NCBI RefSeq assembly: GCF_000160075.2
Contig: NZ_KI535340.1
Coordinates: 339,220-403,219, forward strand
Direction: 5' to 3'
From: Abiotrophia defectiva ATCC 49176
GTDB lineage: Bacteria > Bacillota > Bacilli > Lactobacillales > Aerococcaceae
DNA: 64,000 bases
The position numbers and the translations under genes were made by a program. Shown piece after piece: positions 34,152 through 42,716 of the stretch (position 1 is its first letter; every line of letters begins with the position of its first letter). The notes beneath the pieces were generated by a model. The model did no database searches. It had not been told where the DNA came from and saw nothing but the letters and a program-made list of their open reading frames with translations.

Positions 34152-35162
34152 ATGACAGACAAACAATACTTTAACCAAATTCTTTCCCAGAAGAACAGCA
34201 TGCCAGTAGCCTACTATAAGGCTATCGACTGGAACAAGGTCGAAGACATGATTGATAAGTTGACCTGGGAAAAACTGACCGAGCAATTCTGGTTGGATAC
34301 CCGGATTCCGGTTTCTAATGACTTGGATGACTGGCGGACCTTATCCATGGCAGAGCGTGACGTAGTGGCCAAAGCCTTCGGCGGTTTGACCCTCCTAGAT
34401 ACTCTTCAATCAGAAGAAGGGGCGGCGCTCATGAAGGATTTTGTCCGGACCCAACATGAAGAAGCGGTCTGGAATAATATCCAGTTCATGGAATCTGTTC
34501 ACGCCAAGTCCTACTCTACTATCTTCTCCACCTTAAACACTAAGGCTGAAATCGAAGAAATCTTCGAATGGACTAACACTAACGAGCAACTCCAGTATAA
34601 GGCTAAGAAGATCAATGAAATCTACCAATCAGGCCACGGCCTCAAGATTAAGGCAGCCTCTACTATGTTAGAGACCTTCCTCTTCTACTCAGGTTTCTTC
34701 ACGCCACTTTATTACTTAGGGAATAACAAGTTGGCCAACGTGGCAGAAATTATCAAGCTCATTATCCGTGACGAGTCAGTCCACGGGACCTATACAGGTT
34801 ATAAATTCCAATTGGGCTATAATGAATTGCCGGAAGATCAACAGGCTGAGCTCAAGATGTGGGTCTATGAACTCTGTATGGACCTCTACCAAAATGAAGC
34901 CAAATACACCCAGTCCCTCTACGACCAAGTCGGTTGGACTGAAAAAGTTAAGGTCTTTATTCGCTATAATGCCAATAAGGCGCTCCAGAACTTAGGCTTT
35001 GACCCGCTCTTCCCGGATACAGCAGAAGATGTTGACCCAATTGTCATGAACGGGATTTCTACCGGAACATCCAACCATGACTTCTTCTCACAAGTAGGTA
35101 ACGGCTACCTCTTGGGTGAAGTGGAAGCAATGGAAGACGAAGACTATTCTAAATGGCTATAA
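34152..35162 (+). CDS. nrdF: Class Ib ribonucleotide reductase small subunit NrdF
   Basis: 336 aa. Metal ligands are visible in LLDTLQSEEG (Asp), WNNIQFMESVHAKSY (Glu, His) and IIRDESVHG (Glu, His); the radical Tyr is in YSTIFST. It forms the radical-bearing dimetal cofactor (Mn2-Y when activated by NrdI). It ends the operon, 12 nt after nrdE with AGGAGG. Confidence 0.96.
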   Translation: MTDKQYFNQILSQKNSMPVAYYKAIDWNKVEDMIDKLTWEKLTEQFWLDTRIPVSNDLDDWRTLSMAERDVVAKAFGGLTLLDTLQSEEGAALMKDFVRTQHEEAVWNNIQFMESVHAKSYSTIFSTLNTKAEIEEIFEWTNTNEQLQYKAKKINEIYQSGHGLKIKAASTMLETFLFYSGFFTPLYYLGNNKLANVAEIIKLIIRDESVHGTYTGYKFQLGYNELPEDQQAELKMWVYELCMDLYQNEAKYTQSLYDQVGWTEKVKVFIRYNANKALQNLGFDPLFPDTAEDVDPIVMNGISTGTSNHDFFSQVGNGYLLGEVEAMEDEDYSKWL

Positions 35163-35166
35163 AAAG

Positions 35167-35195
35167 AAAGCTAGGACTGTCGTCCTAGCTTTTTC
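35167..35195 (+). terminator. Terminator of nrdIEF
   Basis: AAAGCTAGGAC / GTCCTAGCTTT perfect 11-bp stem, 4-nt loop, T-run. It is flanked by A-run, so it may also stop the converging gene. Confidence 0.93.
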
Positions 35196-35210
35196 TTTGG
35201 CTTATCTTCT

Positions 35211-36305
35211 TTAGAAATTCTCCCGTACGTAAGCATCTAAGGCTAAGAGGGCATCGGCCACATCGCTAGCCGTGAATTTTTGGGCCATTTGATGAATGGT
35301 TTCGCCATCTTGAGTAGCTAGGGCGCCGACTTTGACTAGGTCTTCATAGGCCACGCCAGCTAATTTCACTTCTTCCAAGGTAGTTGGGAGACCCAAGGCT
35401 TGATAGAAGCGGATGTAGCGGTCTAATTCTTCTTTAGGACGATTTTCTAATAGCAATTGGGTCAGGGTCCCATAGGCTACCTTTTCCCCGTGAGTTAGAC
35501 TGTGAATGTCACCGTGTAAGGCAGTAAAGCCATTGTGGATGGCGTGAGCAGCAGCCAGCCCACAAGATTCAAAACCAATCCCACTCAGTAAGGTGTTCGC
35601 TTCTACCACTGCTTCTAGGGCTGGCGTCACGACCTTAGCATGGGCTGCAGCAAGCGCTTGGAGGCCATTTTCAAAGAGGGTGGCTTCGCAGGCACGGGCA
35701 ATGGCTTCAGCTGCAATACTTGGACTGCCACCGGCCATGGTTGCGCCATGCGCTTCAATGACAGCACGGCCTTCAACCCAGGTAGCTAGGGCATCTGCAA
35801 TCCCAGAAGCTAGCAGGCGTACAGGTGCTTGGGCAATGACTTGGGTGTCTACTAGGACGAGTTCAGGGTTCTTGCTGTAGAAGAGGTAACGTTCGAAGAC
35901 GCCTTCTTCTGAGTAAATAACCGAGAGAGCCGAAGTAGGAGCATCAGTCGAAGCGACCGTCGGCAAGATTGCCACCGGCACTTGTAGCTTGTCAGCAATG
36001 GCTTTGGCGGTATCAATGGTCTTACCACCACCCAAACCAAGGATGACTTGAATGTCTAGGTCACGACCTACTTGGCTAACGCGGTCAATTTCGACGTCTG
36101 AAGCTTCCCCATGGAAGGCTTCGTAGTGAACAAAGGCACTGCGAGCTTTGAGGTCTTCTTCTAACTGACGGCCGGCAATTTCATAAACAGTCGAGTCGGC
36201 TAGTAGGAGTGCGCGCTTACCTAGAGCGAGAATATGGTCTAAGCCAGACTTGAGCACGCCTTTACCTTGGACATAACGAGAAGGACTTGCAAATACTTTT
36301 TCCAT
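35211..36305 (-). CDS. Glycerol-dehydrogenase-like iron/zinc alcohol dehydrogenase
   Basis: 364 aa from the ATG at 36305. Family features: NAD-binding LGLGGGKTIDTAKA, PTVASTDAP, and metal ligands in SGIADALATW (Asp), AHAIHNG (His) and HSLTHGEKVAYG (His). It matches GldA-type enzymes, which oxidise glycerol to dihydroxyacetone, though related hydroxyacid dehydrogenases exist. No DHA kinase is adjacent. It is divergent from the SDR gene and converges with nrdIEF. Confidence 0.88.
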   Translation of the reverse strand: MEKVFASPSRYVQGKGVLKSGLDHILALGKRALLLADSTVYEIAGRQLEEDLKARSAFVHYEAFHGEASDVEIDRVSQVGRDLDIQVILGLGGGKTIDTAKAIADKLQVPVAILPTVASTDAPTSALSVIYSEEGVFERYLFYSKNPELVLVDTQVIAQAPVRLLASGIADALATWVEGRAVIEAHGATMAGGSPSIAAEAIARACEATLFENGLQALAAAHAKVVTPALEAVVEANTLLSGIGFESCGLAAAHAIHNGFTALHGDIHSLTHGEKVAYGTLTQLLLENRPKEELDRYIRFYQALGLPTTLEEVKLAGVAYEDLVKVGALATQDGETIHQMAQKFTASDVADALLALDAYVRENF

Positions 36306-36616
36306 CAAACATCACCTTTTCTTTCTAGATTTGTGGCTAGGCCACTATAACCTCAGTCTAGCACTGGAAGGCTTGTGAAGCAAGTGAAAGGCCTTTCAGA
36401 ATTCTGTTGTGATTATGATTCACAAATTTTCTGATTTTTGTCGGGCAGAGGTCCTTTTATGACTGAGGTATAGGCAATCTCTATCTAAGTATAAACTATA
36501 TTCTTAAATTCAATAAAATACCATATTTTATATAATCGGCTTTCAATCCGATAACAGGAGTGCTATACTTAAAGCATAGAATTCTATGACAAACCTAGAA
36601 AGAAGGATCTGATAAC
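36306..36616. promoter_or_regulatory. Divergent promoter region, gldA-like gene / SDR-kdgT
   Basis: Minus strand: TTGCTT, 17 nt, TAGACT (36355-36383) for the dehydrogenase. Plus strand: extended -10 TGCTATACT (36561-36569). Two dyads are visible: TTGTGA-7nt-TCACAA (36407-36425), and ATCGG-8nt-CCGAT (36535-36552), which covers the expected -35 of the SDR promoter and could be an operator. AAAGAAGG before 36617 is the SDR ribosome site. Confidence 0.55.
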
Positions 36617-37366
36617 ATGGACTTTACAGGTAAAAGAGCCATTGTCACAGGTGGTGCCAATGGGATCGGGAAAGAAGTCGTTCGCGGTATTGTCGAAGGC
36701 GGTGGATCCGTCATTATCGCCGATATTAATGAGGCAGCAGCTCGGGCTACCATTGCCGAATTTGGTCCAGCCGTCGATTTTGTCCACATGGATTTAGGTG
36801 ACCATGAGGCCATTGAGACCGCTATGCAAAGTATTCTGTCTAGACCTGAACGCGTGGATATTCTAGTCAACTGTGCTGGGGTCATCTCTGCTAAGCCATT
36901 TGATCAATTAAGCTATGAAGAATGGGAACGTACTATCCGGATTAATCTAACCGGTTGCTTCTCTACCATCAGCCAGATCTTCCCTTATTTCAAGCAAGCG
37001 GGCGGTGGTCGTATTGTTAACGTCTCCTCAGTAGCCGCGAAATTAGGGGGTGGCCTCTTAGGGACGGCTGCCTATGCCTCTTCTAAGGCCGGCTTGAATG
37101 GCTTGACCAAAGCCATTGCTAAGGAAGGCGGTAAATACGGTATCTACTGTAATGCAGTTTGCCCATCCTTCACCCGGACTGAAATGACGACCGTCCTATC
37201 CGAAGACGCTGAAAAGAGCCAACGCGTCATTAGCATGATTCCGCTAGGCAAACGCGCCGAACCAGTTGAAATTGCCCAAATGATTCTCTTCTTCGCCAGT
37301 GATTTAGCAAGCTTCATCACTGGGGAAATTGGCGACTGCGACGGCGGCATTACCTTAGATGGTTGA
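36617..37366 (+). CDS. Short-chain dehydrogenase/reductase
   Basis: 249 aa, classical SDR. Cofactor motif TGGANGIG with a following acidic ADIN (suggesting NAD preference), NCAG, catalytic S in NVSSVAA and YASSK (Tyr/Lys), and C-terminal GEIGDCDGG. It is 38 nt upstream of a KdgT-like permease, so it probably acts on a sugar acid or related hydroxy acid (inference). FabG-like enzymes share the fold, but the context argues against fatty acid synthesis. Confidence 0.88.
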   Translation: MDFTGKRAIVTGGANGIGKEVVRGIVEGGGSVIIADINEAAARATIAEFGPAVDFVHMDLGDHEAIETAMQSILSRPERVDILVNCAGVISAKPFDQLSYEEWERTIRINLTGCFSTISQIFPYFKQAGGGRIVNVSSVAAKLGGGLLGTAAYASSKAGLNGLTKAIAKEGGKYGIYCNAVCPSFTRTEMTTVLSEDAEKSQRVISMIPLGKRAEPVEIAQMILFFASDLASFITGEIGDCDGGITLDG

Positions 37367-37404
37367 TGTCTCCAAGTCAATCTATCTGAAGGGAGCCAAG
37401 CAAG

Positions 37405-38349
37405 ATGCAAAAAGCCAAAAAATTCAAAATCCCTGGGGACATTATTATTATCCCTATGTTTATCGGCTGTGCCATTAACAGCCTGTTGCCACAGGTCCTA
37501 CAAATTGGTGGTTTCACCACCCCAATTGTTAAGGGGGCCGGGCCTCTAGTCGGGGCCTTCCTCTTCTTCATTGGGGGGACCATTTCCTTAAAAAATACGC
37601 CTAAAGCGGTAGGTCGCGGGGCAGCTATCATCCTATCCAAGATTGCCGTCTCTGTTATCCTAGGGCTCTTAGTAGCCAAACTCTTAGGCGATAATTTCCT
37701 AGGCCTGTCAGCTCTCGCCATCATCGGGGCCATGTCTGTGGCCAATAATGCCATGTATGCCGGCATTGTTGATGTCTACGGTAATGAAATTGACGCCGGC
37801 GCTGTGGGCATTACCACCCTTAGTGTGGGGCCGATGGTGACCATGGCGGCCTTAGCTTCAGCGGGCTTGGCTAATATTTCCATTTGGAACTTGGTCGGGA
37901 CGGTCTTGCCCCTAGTCCTAGGGATTGCCCTTGGGAATGCCTTTCCTTTTATGAAGAAAGCTCTCTCCAATGGGGTGCCTGCCATTATTATGATTGTAGG
38001 TTTCTGCTTGGGGGCCAACATGAGCTTCGGCCAAATTCTTGAAGGCGGCCTGCCAGGTATCCTTTTAGGGATTCTGACCACCGCGCTTGGCGGGGCAGTC
38101 GCTATCTGGGTGGACCGGCGTACAGGCGGCTCCGGGATTGCCGGTGCAGCCATTTCTAGTACAGCAGCCAGCGCCATTGCGACCCCAGCGGCCTTGGCGG
38201 CTGTGGATGCTAGTTTTAAGGGGCTGGAGTCAATCGCCACAACTCAAATTACGGCTTCTGTTATTGTAACGGCTATTTTAACGCCACTCTTGACCGCTTG
38301 GGTAGCCAAACGTAATCAGGAAAAGGGCATTGACAGCAAAGCAATCTAA
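37405..38349 (+). CDS. KdgT-family 2-keto-3-deoxygluconate permease-like transporter
   Basis: 314 aa, about ten membrane helices. Family marks: FKIPGDIIIIPMFIG at the start, FFIGGTISLKN, GAMSVANNAMY and the SSTAASAIATPAA segment. It transports sugar acids such as 2-keto-3-deoxygluconate by proton symport in enterobacteria. No KDG kinase or aldolase is nearby, so the substrate may differ. The partner SDR gene is directly upstream. Confidence 0.87.
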   Translation: MQKAKKFKIPGDIIIIPMFIGCAINSLLPQVLQIGGFTTPIVKGAGPLVGAFLFFIGGTISLKNTPKAVGRGAAIILSKIAVSVILGLLVAKLLGDNFLGLSALAIIGAMSVANNAMYAGIVDVYGNEIDAGAVGITTLSVGPMVTMAALASAGLANISIWNLVGTVLPLVLGIALGNAFPFMKKALSNGVPAIIMIVGFCLGANMSFGQILEGGLPGILLGILTTALGGAVAIWVDRRTGGSGIAGAAISSTAASAIATPAALAAVDASFKGLESIATTQITASVIVTAILTPLLTAWVAKRNQEKGIDSKAI

Positions 38350-38354
38350 AAAAA

Positions 38355-38381
38355 GGCCAGCAGAAGATGCTGGCCCTTTTT
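38355..38381 (+). terminator. Terminator of SDR-kdgT
   Basis: GGCCAGCA / TGCTGGCC 8-bp stem, 5-nt loop, then CTTTTTA. Confidence 0.88.
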
Positions 38382-38525
38382 AGTTGGTGACTTGCTCAGT
38401 GACTGGCTTGGCTTGTGGTCGTCTGAATTTGAAATTAGGCACTTTTAACTTATAAGTAAGTGGAGAAAAGTGACTTTTCAATATGAGGGAAAAACAAATT
38501 AAGTTTAATAATTATTTCTAAGACA

Positions 38526-38554
38526 AAAAGCGCGCCATCGGGACGCGCTTTTTT
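38526..38554. terminator. Terminator of the DeoR gene (bidirectional)
   Basis: AAAAGCGCG / CGCGCTTTT arms around a ~9-nt centre, with A-run and T-run on either side; on the minus strand it follows the DeoR regulator stop. 38382-38525 shows nothing else. Confidence 0.8.
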
Positions 38555-38560
38555 GACTTT

Positions 38561-39319
38561 TTAAGAACCCCAGAGGATTTCGCAGTGGGGACCCACTGTG
38601 TCCTGGAAGGACTCGATAGGGGACTGGTCAGTCACGATGTAATCCAGAGCAGAGTAGTTGCTGAGCTTGAAATAGTGGCTGGTATTGAACTTGGAGTGGT
38701 CCGCTAACAGAATGGACTTGTCGGCATTAGCAATCATCTGCTGCTTAATCATGGCCTGATTGTGGTTGGCCTCGTAGGCGGCATAGCGATCAAGACCACG
38801 ACAGGAGAAGAAGGCCAGGTCGGCATGAAAGTTATTGATGAACTGGGTGGCAAAGTCACCCAAGGCCGAGTTGGTGCCAAAGTCGATATGCCCACCCGAT
38901 AGGAAGAGGGTGACATTCTCGAAGTTGTTGAGTAGGCGGGCGGCCTCAATCCCATTGGTAATGACGCGCAAATTCTGGTGGGGGGATAGATAGGGAATGA
39001 GACTGGCAGCAGTGGTAGAGCTGTCAATGAAAATGGAGAGATTATCGGTGATAAAGGTAGAGGCAATATCGGCGATAATTTCCTTGCTTCTTTGTTCCTC
39101 ATGAGCACGCGCAGAATAGGTGTACTCAATGTTGTTGCTGTTGGCGAGGCGTACTTCCCCGTGACTGCGGAGAATCTTGCCGTCGCGCTCGAGTGCAATC
39201 AAGTCGCGTCTGAGAGTAGAAGTGGAGCAGTAGACGAGTGACTCAAGTTGCGTGGTGGAGATGACTTTCTTTTTGCCGAGAATATCCATAATACGGCTCA
39301 TCCGTTCAAAAGAAACCAT
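38561..39319 (-). CDS. DeoR-family repressor, probably of the fucose operon
   Basis: 252 aa from the ATG at 39319 (AAGGAGGG upstream, then MVSFERMSRIMDIL). N-terminal helix-turn-helix (TTQLESLVYCSTSTLRRDLIALERDGKI) and sugar-phosphate-sensing domain (FIDSSTTAASL, ITNG, GG). It is divergent from fucA; DeoR regulators of fucose operons (FucR) respond to fuculose-1-phosphate in other bacteria. TGAACAAATTTGAACA (39337-39352) in its leader could be an autoregulatory site. Confidence 0.9.
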   Translation of the reverse strand: MVSFERMSRIMDILGKKKVISTTQLESLVYCSTSTLRRDLIALERDGKILRSHGEVRLANSNNIEYTYSARAHEEQRSKEIIADIASTFITDNLSIFIDSSTTAASLIPYLSPHQNLRVITNGIEAARLLNNFENVTLFLSGGHIDFGTNSALGDFATQFINNFHADLAFFSCRGLDRYAAYEANHNQAMIKQQMIANADKSILLADHSKFNTSHYFKLSNYSALDYIVTDQSPIESFQDTVGPHCEILWGS

Positions 39320-39363
39320 CCAGTATCCCTCCTTGATGAACAAATTTGAACACTTCTGACTAT

Positions 39364-39393
39364 ATTATAGCACTATTTTTGACCATTTACCAA
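39364..39393 (-). promoter_or_regulatory. Promoter of the DeoR gene
   Basis: On the minus strand: TTGGTA, 18-nt spacer, TATAAT. Confidence 0.65.
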
Positions 39394-39408
39394 TAGCGCT
39401 TCCATCTA

Positions 39409-39437
39409 TTGTAAGCGATTTTACAACGAGGTATCAT
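39409..39437 (+). promoter_or_regulatory. Fucose operon promoter with palindromic operator
   Basis: TTGTAA, 17-nt spacer, TATCAT. The -35 is the left arm of the dyad TTGTAA-GCGATT-TTACAA (39409-39426), so a bound protein would block RNA polymerase. The centre resembles a cre site (CcpA), but the length does not fit the standard 14-mer exactly. Confidence 0.65.
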
Positions 39438-39461
39438 TATCTTAAAGAAAGGGATGATTGT

Positions 39462-40190
39462 ATGAATCAAGAAGAACGTTTGGTCAGAGACCAAATTTGT
39501 GACGTGTGCCACAAAATGTGGCAACTAGGTTGGGTAGCCGCCAACGACGGGAATGTCTCAGTTCGTTTATCTGACGACACGATTATCGCGACCCCAACTG
39601 GCATGAGTAAGAGTTTTATTACACCAGAGAAGTTGGTCAAGCTCAATTTGCAAGGTGAGATTTTGGAAGCTAATGAAGGCTACCGTCCATCCAGTGAGAT
39701 TAAGATGCACATTCGTTGCTATCAAGAGCGCGACGACGTCAAAGCAGTCGTTCATGCCCATCCACCAATTGCCACAGCCTTTGCCTTGGCTCACATTCCG
39801 CTAGACAGCTATTCACTGATTGAATCAGCCATTGTCATCGGTTCTATTCCTATCACGCCATTCGGGGTACCATCGACCATGGAAGTGCCAGATGCTATCA
39901 CCCCATACCTACCAGAACATGACGTCATGCTCTTAGAAAACCATGGGGCTTTAACAGTAGGGAGTGACGTCATCACCGCTTACTACCGCATGGAAACACT
40001 AGAACTGGTTGCTAAGTCTACCTTCCATGCACGTCTCTTAATCTCAACCAAGGGGATTGAAGAAGACGAAATCGCCCGTCCAACCCTAGAGCGACTCTTC
40101 GCTATGCGGGCTAACTATAAGGTAACCGGCCGCCATCCGGGCTATAAGAAATACAATGCGGATGGAACAGTTAGAGAATTGGAGGAATAA
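39462..40190 (+). CDS. fucA: L-fuculose-1-phosphate aldolase
   Basis: 242 aa, class II aldolase/adducin fold. Zinc ligands in HAHPP and the later ENHGALTVG His; catalytic Glu in RPSSEIKMH. It splits L-fuculose-1-phosphate into dihydroxyacetone phosphate and L-lactaldehyde. First gene of the operon. The C-terminal extension after RYKVTG-like residues is Lys/Tyr-rich. Rhamnulose-1-P or ribulose-5-P activity would be alternatives, but fucI next to it fixes the call. Confidence 0.9.
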   Translation: MNQEERLVRDQICDVCHKMWQLGWVAANDGNVSVRLSDDTIIATPTGMSKSFITPEKLVKLNLQGEILEANEGYRPSSEIKMHIRCYQERDDVKAVVHAHPPIATAFALAHIPLDSYSLIESAIVIGSIPITPFGVPSTMEVPDAITPYLPEHDVMLLENHGALTVGSDVITAYYRMETLELVAKSTFHARLLISTKGIEEDEIARPTLERLFAMRANYKVTGRHPGYKKYNADGTVRELEE

Positions 40191-40192
40191 TC

Positions 40193-41959
40193 ATGAGTCA
40201 ACATCCACGTATTGGGATTCGCCCTACAATTGACGGTCGTCGCCAAGGCGTACGGGAATCCCTCGAAGTCCAAACCATGAACATGGCCAAGAGTGTGGCT
40301 GACTTAATCAGCAGCACGCTCAAATATCCGGACGGCCAACCGGTTGAATGTGTTATCTCACCTTCAACCATTGGACGGGTGCCAGAAGCAGCCGCTTCTC
40401 ACGAACTCTTCAAGAAATCCAATGTCTGTGCAACCCTTACCGTGACCCCTTGCTGGTGCTACGGGAGTGAGACTATGGATATGTCACCAGATATTCCACA
40501 TGCCATCTGGGGCTTCAACGGGACTGAACGTCCGGGCGCTGTTTACTTAGCCGCTGTTTTAGCTTCTCATGCGCAAAAGGGGATCCCAGCCTTCGGTATT
40601 TACGGTCACGACGTACAAGAAGCCGATGATACTGAAATCCCTGCTGACGTGAAGGAAAAGATTCTCCGTTACGCCCGGGCTGCTTTAGCAACTGGTTTGA
40701 TGCGCGACACCGCTTATCTGTCAATGGGGAGTGTCTCCATGGGGATTGGGGGCTCAATCGTCAACCCAGATTTCTTCCAAGAATACTTGGGTATGCGTAA
40801 TGAATCAGTCGACATGACCGAATTCACCCGCCGGATTGACCGTGGCATCTATGACCCAGAAGAATTTGAACGCGCCATGACTTGGGTGAAGGCCAACATC
40901 AAAGAAGGCCAGGACCGTAACCGTGAGGACTTAGTCCTATCACCAGAAGAAAAAGCAAAACAATGGGAATTCGTTGTTAAGATGTTCATGATTGGACGCG
41001 ACCTCATGCAAGGTAACCCTCGCTTGGCAGAACTAGGTTTTGAAGAAGAAGCGGTAGGTCACCACGCCCTAGTGGCTGGTTTCCAAGGCCAACGTCAATG
41101 GACTGACCACTTCCCTAACGGGGACTTCATGGAAACCTTCCTTAACACGCAATTTGACTGGAATGGTATCCGTAAGCCTTATATCTTCGCCACTGAAAAT
41201 GATGCCCTCAACGGCGTGTCCATGCTCTTCAACTATCTCTTGACCAATACACCACAAATCTTCGCTGATGTACGGACTTACTGGAGTCCTGAAGCAGTCG
41301 AACGGGTAACCGGTCATAAGTTAGAAGGTCATGCAGCGAATGGTTTCCTTCATTTGATTAACTCTGGCTCATGTACTCTCGATGGTACCGGCCAAGCTAG
41401 TCGTGATGGGCAAGCTGTGATTAAGCCATTCTGGGAATTGGAACAAAGCGAAGTCGATGCCATGTTGGCGAATACAGACTTCCCACCAGCTAACCGCGAA
41501 TACTTCCGTGGCGGTGGCTTCTCAACTCGCTTCTTGACTAAGGGCGGCATGCCAGTGACCATGGTTCGCCTCAACCTTCTCAAGGGCGTAGGACCAGTCT
41601 TACAAATTGCGGAAGGTTACACCTTAGAATTGCCTGATCAAGTGCACCATACCTTAGATAACCGGACCGATCCAGGTTGGCCAACCACTTGGTTCGCACC
41701 ACGCTTGACCGGCAAGGGTGCCTTCACTTCTGTCTATGATGTCATGAATAACTGGGGGGCTAACCACGGGGCGATCTCTTACGGCCACATTGGGGCAGAC
41801 CTGATCACCTTAGCATCCATGTTACGGATTCCAGTCAACATGCATAACGTAGCAGAAGAAGATATCTTCCGTCCTAAGAACTGGAGTCTCTTCGGTACAG
41901 AAGATTTGGAAGCAGCGGACTATCGCGCTTGCCAAACCTTAGGCCCAATTCATAAGTAG
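40193..41959 (+). CDS. fucI: L-fucose isomerase
   Basis: 588 aa, normal for FucI. It has [20 protein letters not shown] at the start, the [14 protein letters not shown] segment, catalytic Glu in the [22 protein letters not shown] region and ATENDALNG with Mn-ligand Asp. It converts L-fucose to L-fuculose. 2 nt after fucA. Confidence 0.96.
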   Translation: MSQHPRIGIRPTIDGRRQGVRESLEVQTMNMAKSVADLISSTLKYPDGQPVECVISPSTIGRVPEAAASHELFKKSNVCATLTVTPCWCYGSETMDMSPDIPHAIWGFNGTERPGAVYLAAVLASHAQKGIPAFGIYGHDVQEADDTEIPADVKEKILRYARAALATGLMRDTAYLSMGSVSMGIGGSIVNPDFFQEYLGMRNESVDMTEFTRRIDRGIYDPEEFERAMTWVKANIKEGQDRNREDLVLSPEEKAKQWEFVVKMFMIGRDLMQGNPRLAELGFEEEAVGHHALVAGFQGQRQWTDHFPNGDFMETFLNTQFDWNGIRKPYIFATENDALNGVSMLFNYLLTNTPQIFADVRTYWSPEAVERVTGHKLEGHAANGFLHLINSGSCTLDGTGQASRDGQAVIKPFWELEQSEVDAMLANTDFPPANREYFRGGGFSTRFLTKGGMPVTMVRLNLLKGVGPVLQIAEGYTLELPDQVHHTLDNRTDPGWPTTWFAPRLTGKGAFTSVYDVMNNWGANHGAISYGHIGADLITLASMLRIPVNMHNVAEEDIFRPKNWSLFGTEDLEAADYRACQTLGPIHK

Positions 41960-41970
41960 TTAAGCACTTG

Positions 41971-42013
41971 GCGTCAGCGGGGCTGGGTTTCAGCAAGCTA
42001 GCCCCCAGGACGC
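41971..42013 (+). other. Intercistronic stem-loop between fucI and the EIIB gene
   Basis: GCGTC (41971-41975) / GACGC (42009-42013) and GGGGCT (41979-41984) / AGCCCC (42000-42005) form a nested stem without a T-run. It is probably an RNA-stability or processing element that sets different levels for the two halves of the operon. Confidence 0.6.
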
Positions 42014-42037
42014 AGCTTTAAGAAAAGGAGGGTCACC

Positions 42038-42346
42038 ATGACCAAAACGATTATCTTAGCCTGCGTGGGTGGGCTGACCACTTCTATGTTGGTTGAACGC
42101 ATCAACGAAACCATCCACAAGGATCAACTGGACTACTCTTTCTATTCAGTTGGAATTACCGGGATTAACAACCTCAAGAATATTGATGTCTTACTCCTCA
42201 GCCCACAATTAGCCTATTTAGAAGAAAAGGCTAAGGCTAATCTATCTGTCCCTGTAGGGGTCATTTCAGATTCAGACTTCGAATTAATGCAAGGGGAAGC
42301 GGTGCTCCGTCAGGCCGAAACCTTGATGGGCGTCAGCCATGAGTGA
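42038..42346 (+). CDS. Lactose/cellobiose-type PTS EIIB-like protein
   Basis: 102 aa. The P-loop-like active site ACVGGLTTSMLVERI has the phosphorylatable C9. It is a small cytoplasmic phosphocarrier. AAAGGAGGG precedes the ATG. No EIIC permease gene exists in this cluster, which instead has a full ABC transporter. It overlaps the EIIA gene by 8 nt. Confidence 0.82.
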   Translation: MTKTIILACVGGLTTSMLVERINETIHKDQLDYSFYSVGITGINNLKNIDVLLLSPQLAYLEEKAKANLSVPVGVISDSDFELMQGEAVLRQAETLMGVSHE

Positions 42347-42716
42347 GGATGTCCAAGCAACAAGCCCAAGTCAAGCCTTGATGCAGCTGATTCTCAAATC
42401 CTCTAAGGCCACCGGTCAAGTCTTGGCCGCCATTCAGGCCGCCCAAGAGGGAGACGCAGCGGCTAGTCAAGACTTGTTGACTCAAGCCCAAGCCCTCAAT
42501 ATTGAGGCGCATAACCTTCAGACGGGTCTGATTCAAGCAGAGCTTCAAGGTCAGGCAGCGCCTGTCAGCCTCTTAGCCGTTCATGCTCAGGATCACTTTA
42601 TGAACAGCCACTTATTGGTGCAAGTCGCCGATATCCTGATTGGCCAAGCTCAGACCATCAAGACCCTAGAAGAAAAGTTAGAAAAATTGGAAAAAAAAGT
42701 AGGTGAAATTGCATGA
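42339..42716 (+). CDS. Lactose/cellobiose-type PTS EIIA-like protein
   Basis: 125 aa, three-helix EIIA-Lac fold: AHNLQTGLIQAE and LAVHAQDHFMNS with active-site H82 and the trimer-metal Asp. The last ~25 residues form a coiled-coil-like Lys/Glu-rich tail. It overlaps the ABC ATPase start by 4 nt (ATGA), so it is coupled to a non-PTS transporter. Role here unknown: perhaps a phosphorylation-controlled regulator of uptake, or partner of an EIIC elsewhere. Confidence 0.82.
   Translation: MSEDVQATSPSQALMQLILKSSKATGQVLAAIQAAQEGDAAASQDLLTQAQALNIEAHNLQTGLIQAELQGQAAPVSLLAVHAQDHFMNSHLLVQVADILIGQAQTIKTLEEKLEKLEKKVGEIA

Noticed and set aside
36407-36425. TTGTGA...TCACAA as a CRP/FNR-type site
   Set aside because: The arms look right but the gap is 7 nt instead of 6, and no CRP-type regulator is seen in the window. 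Kept only as an unnamed dyad.
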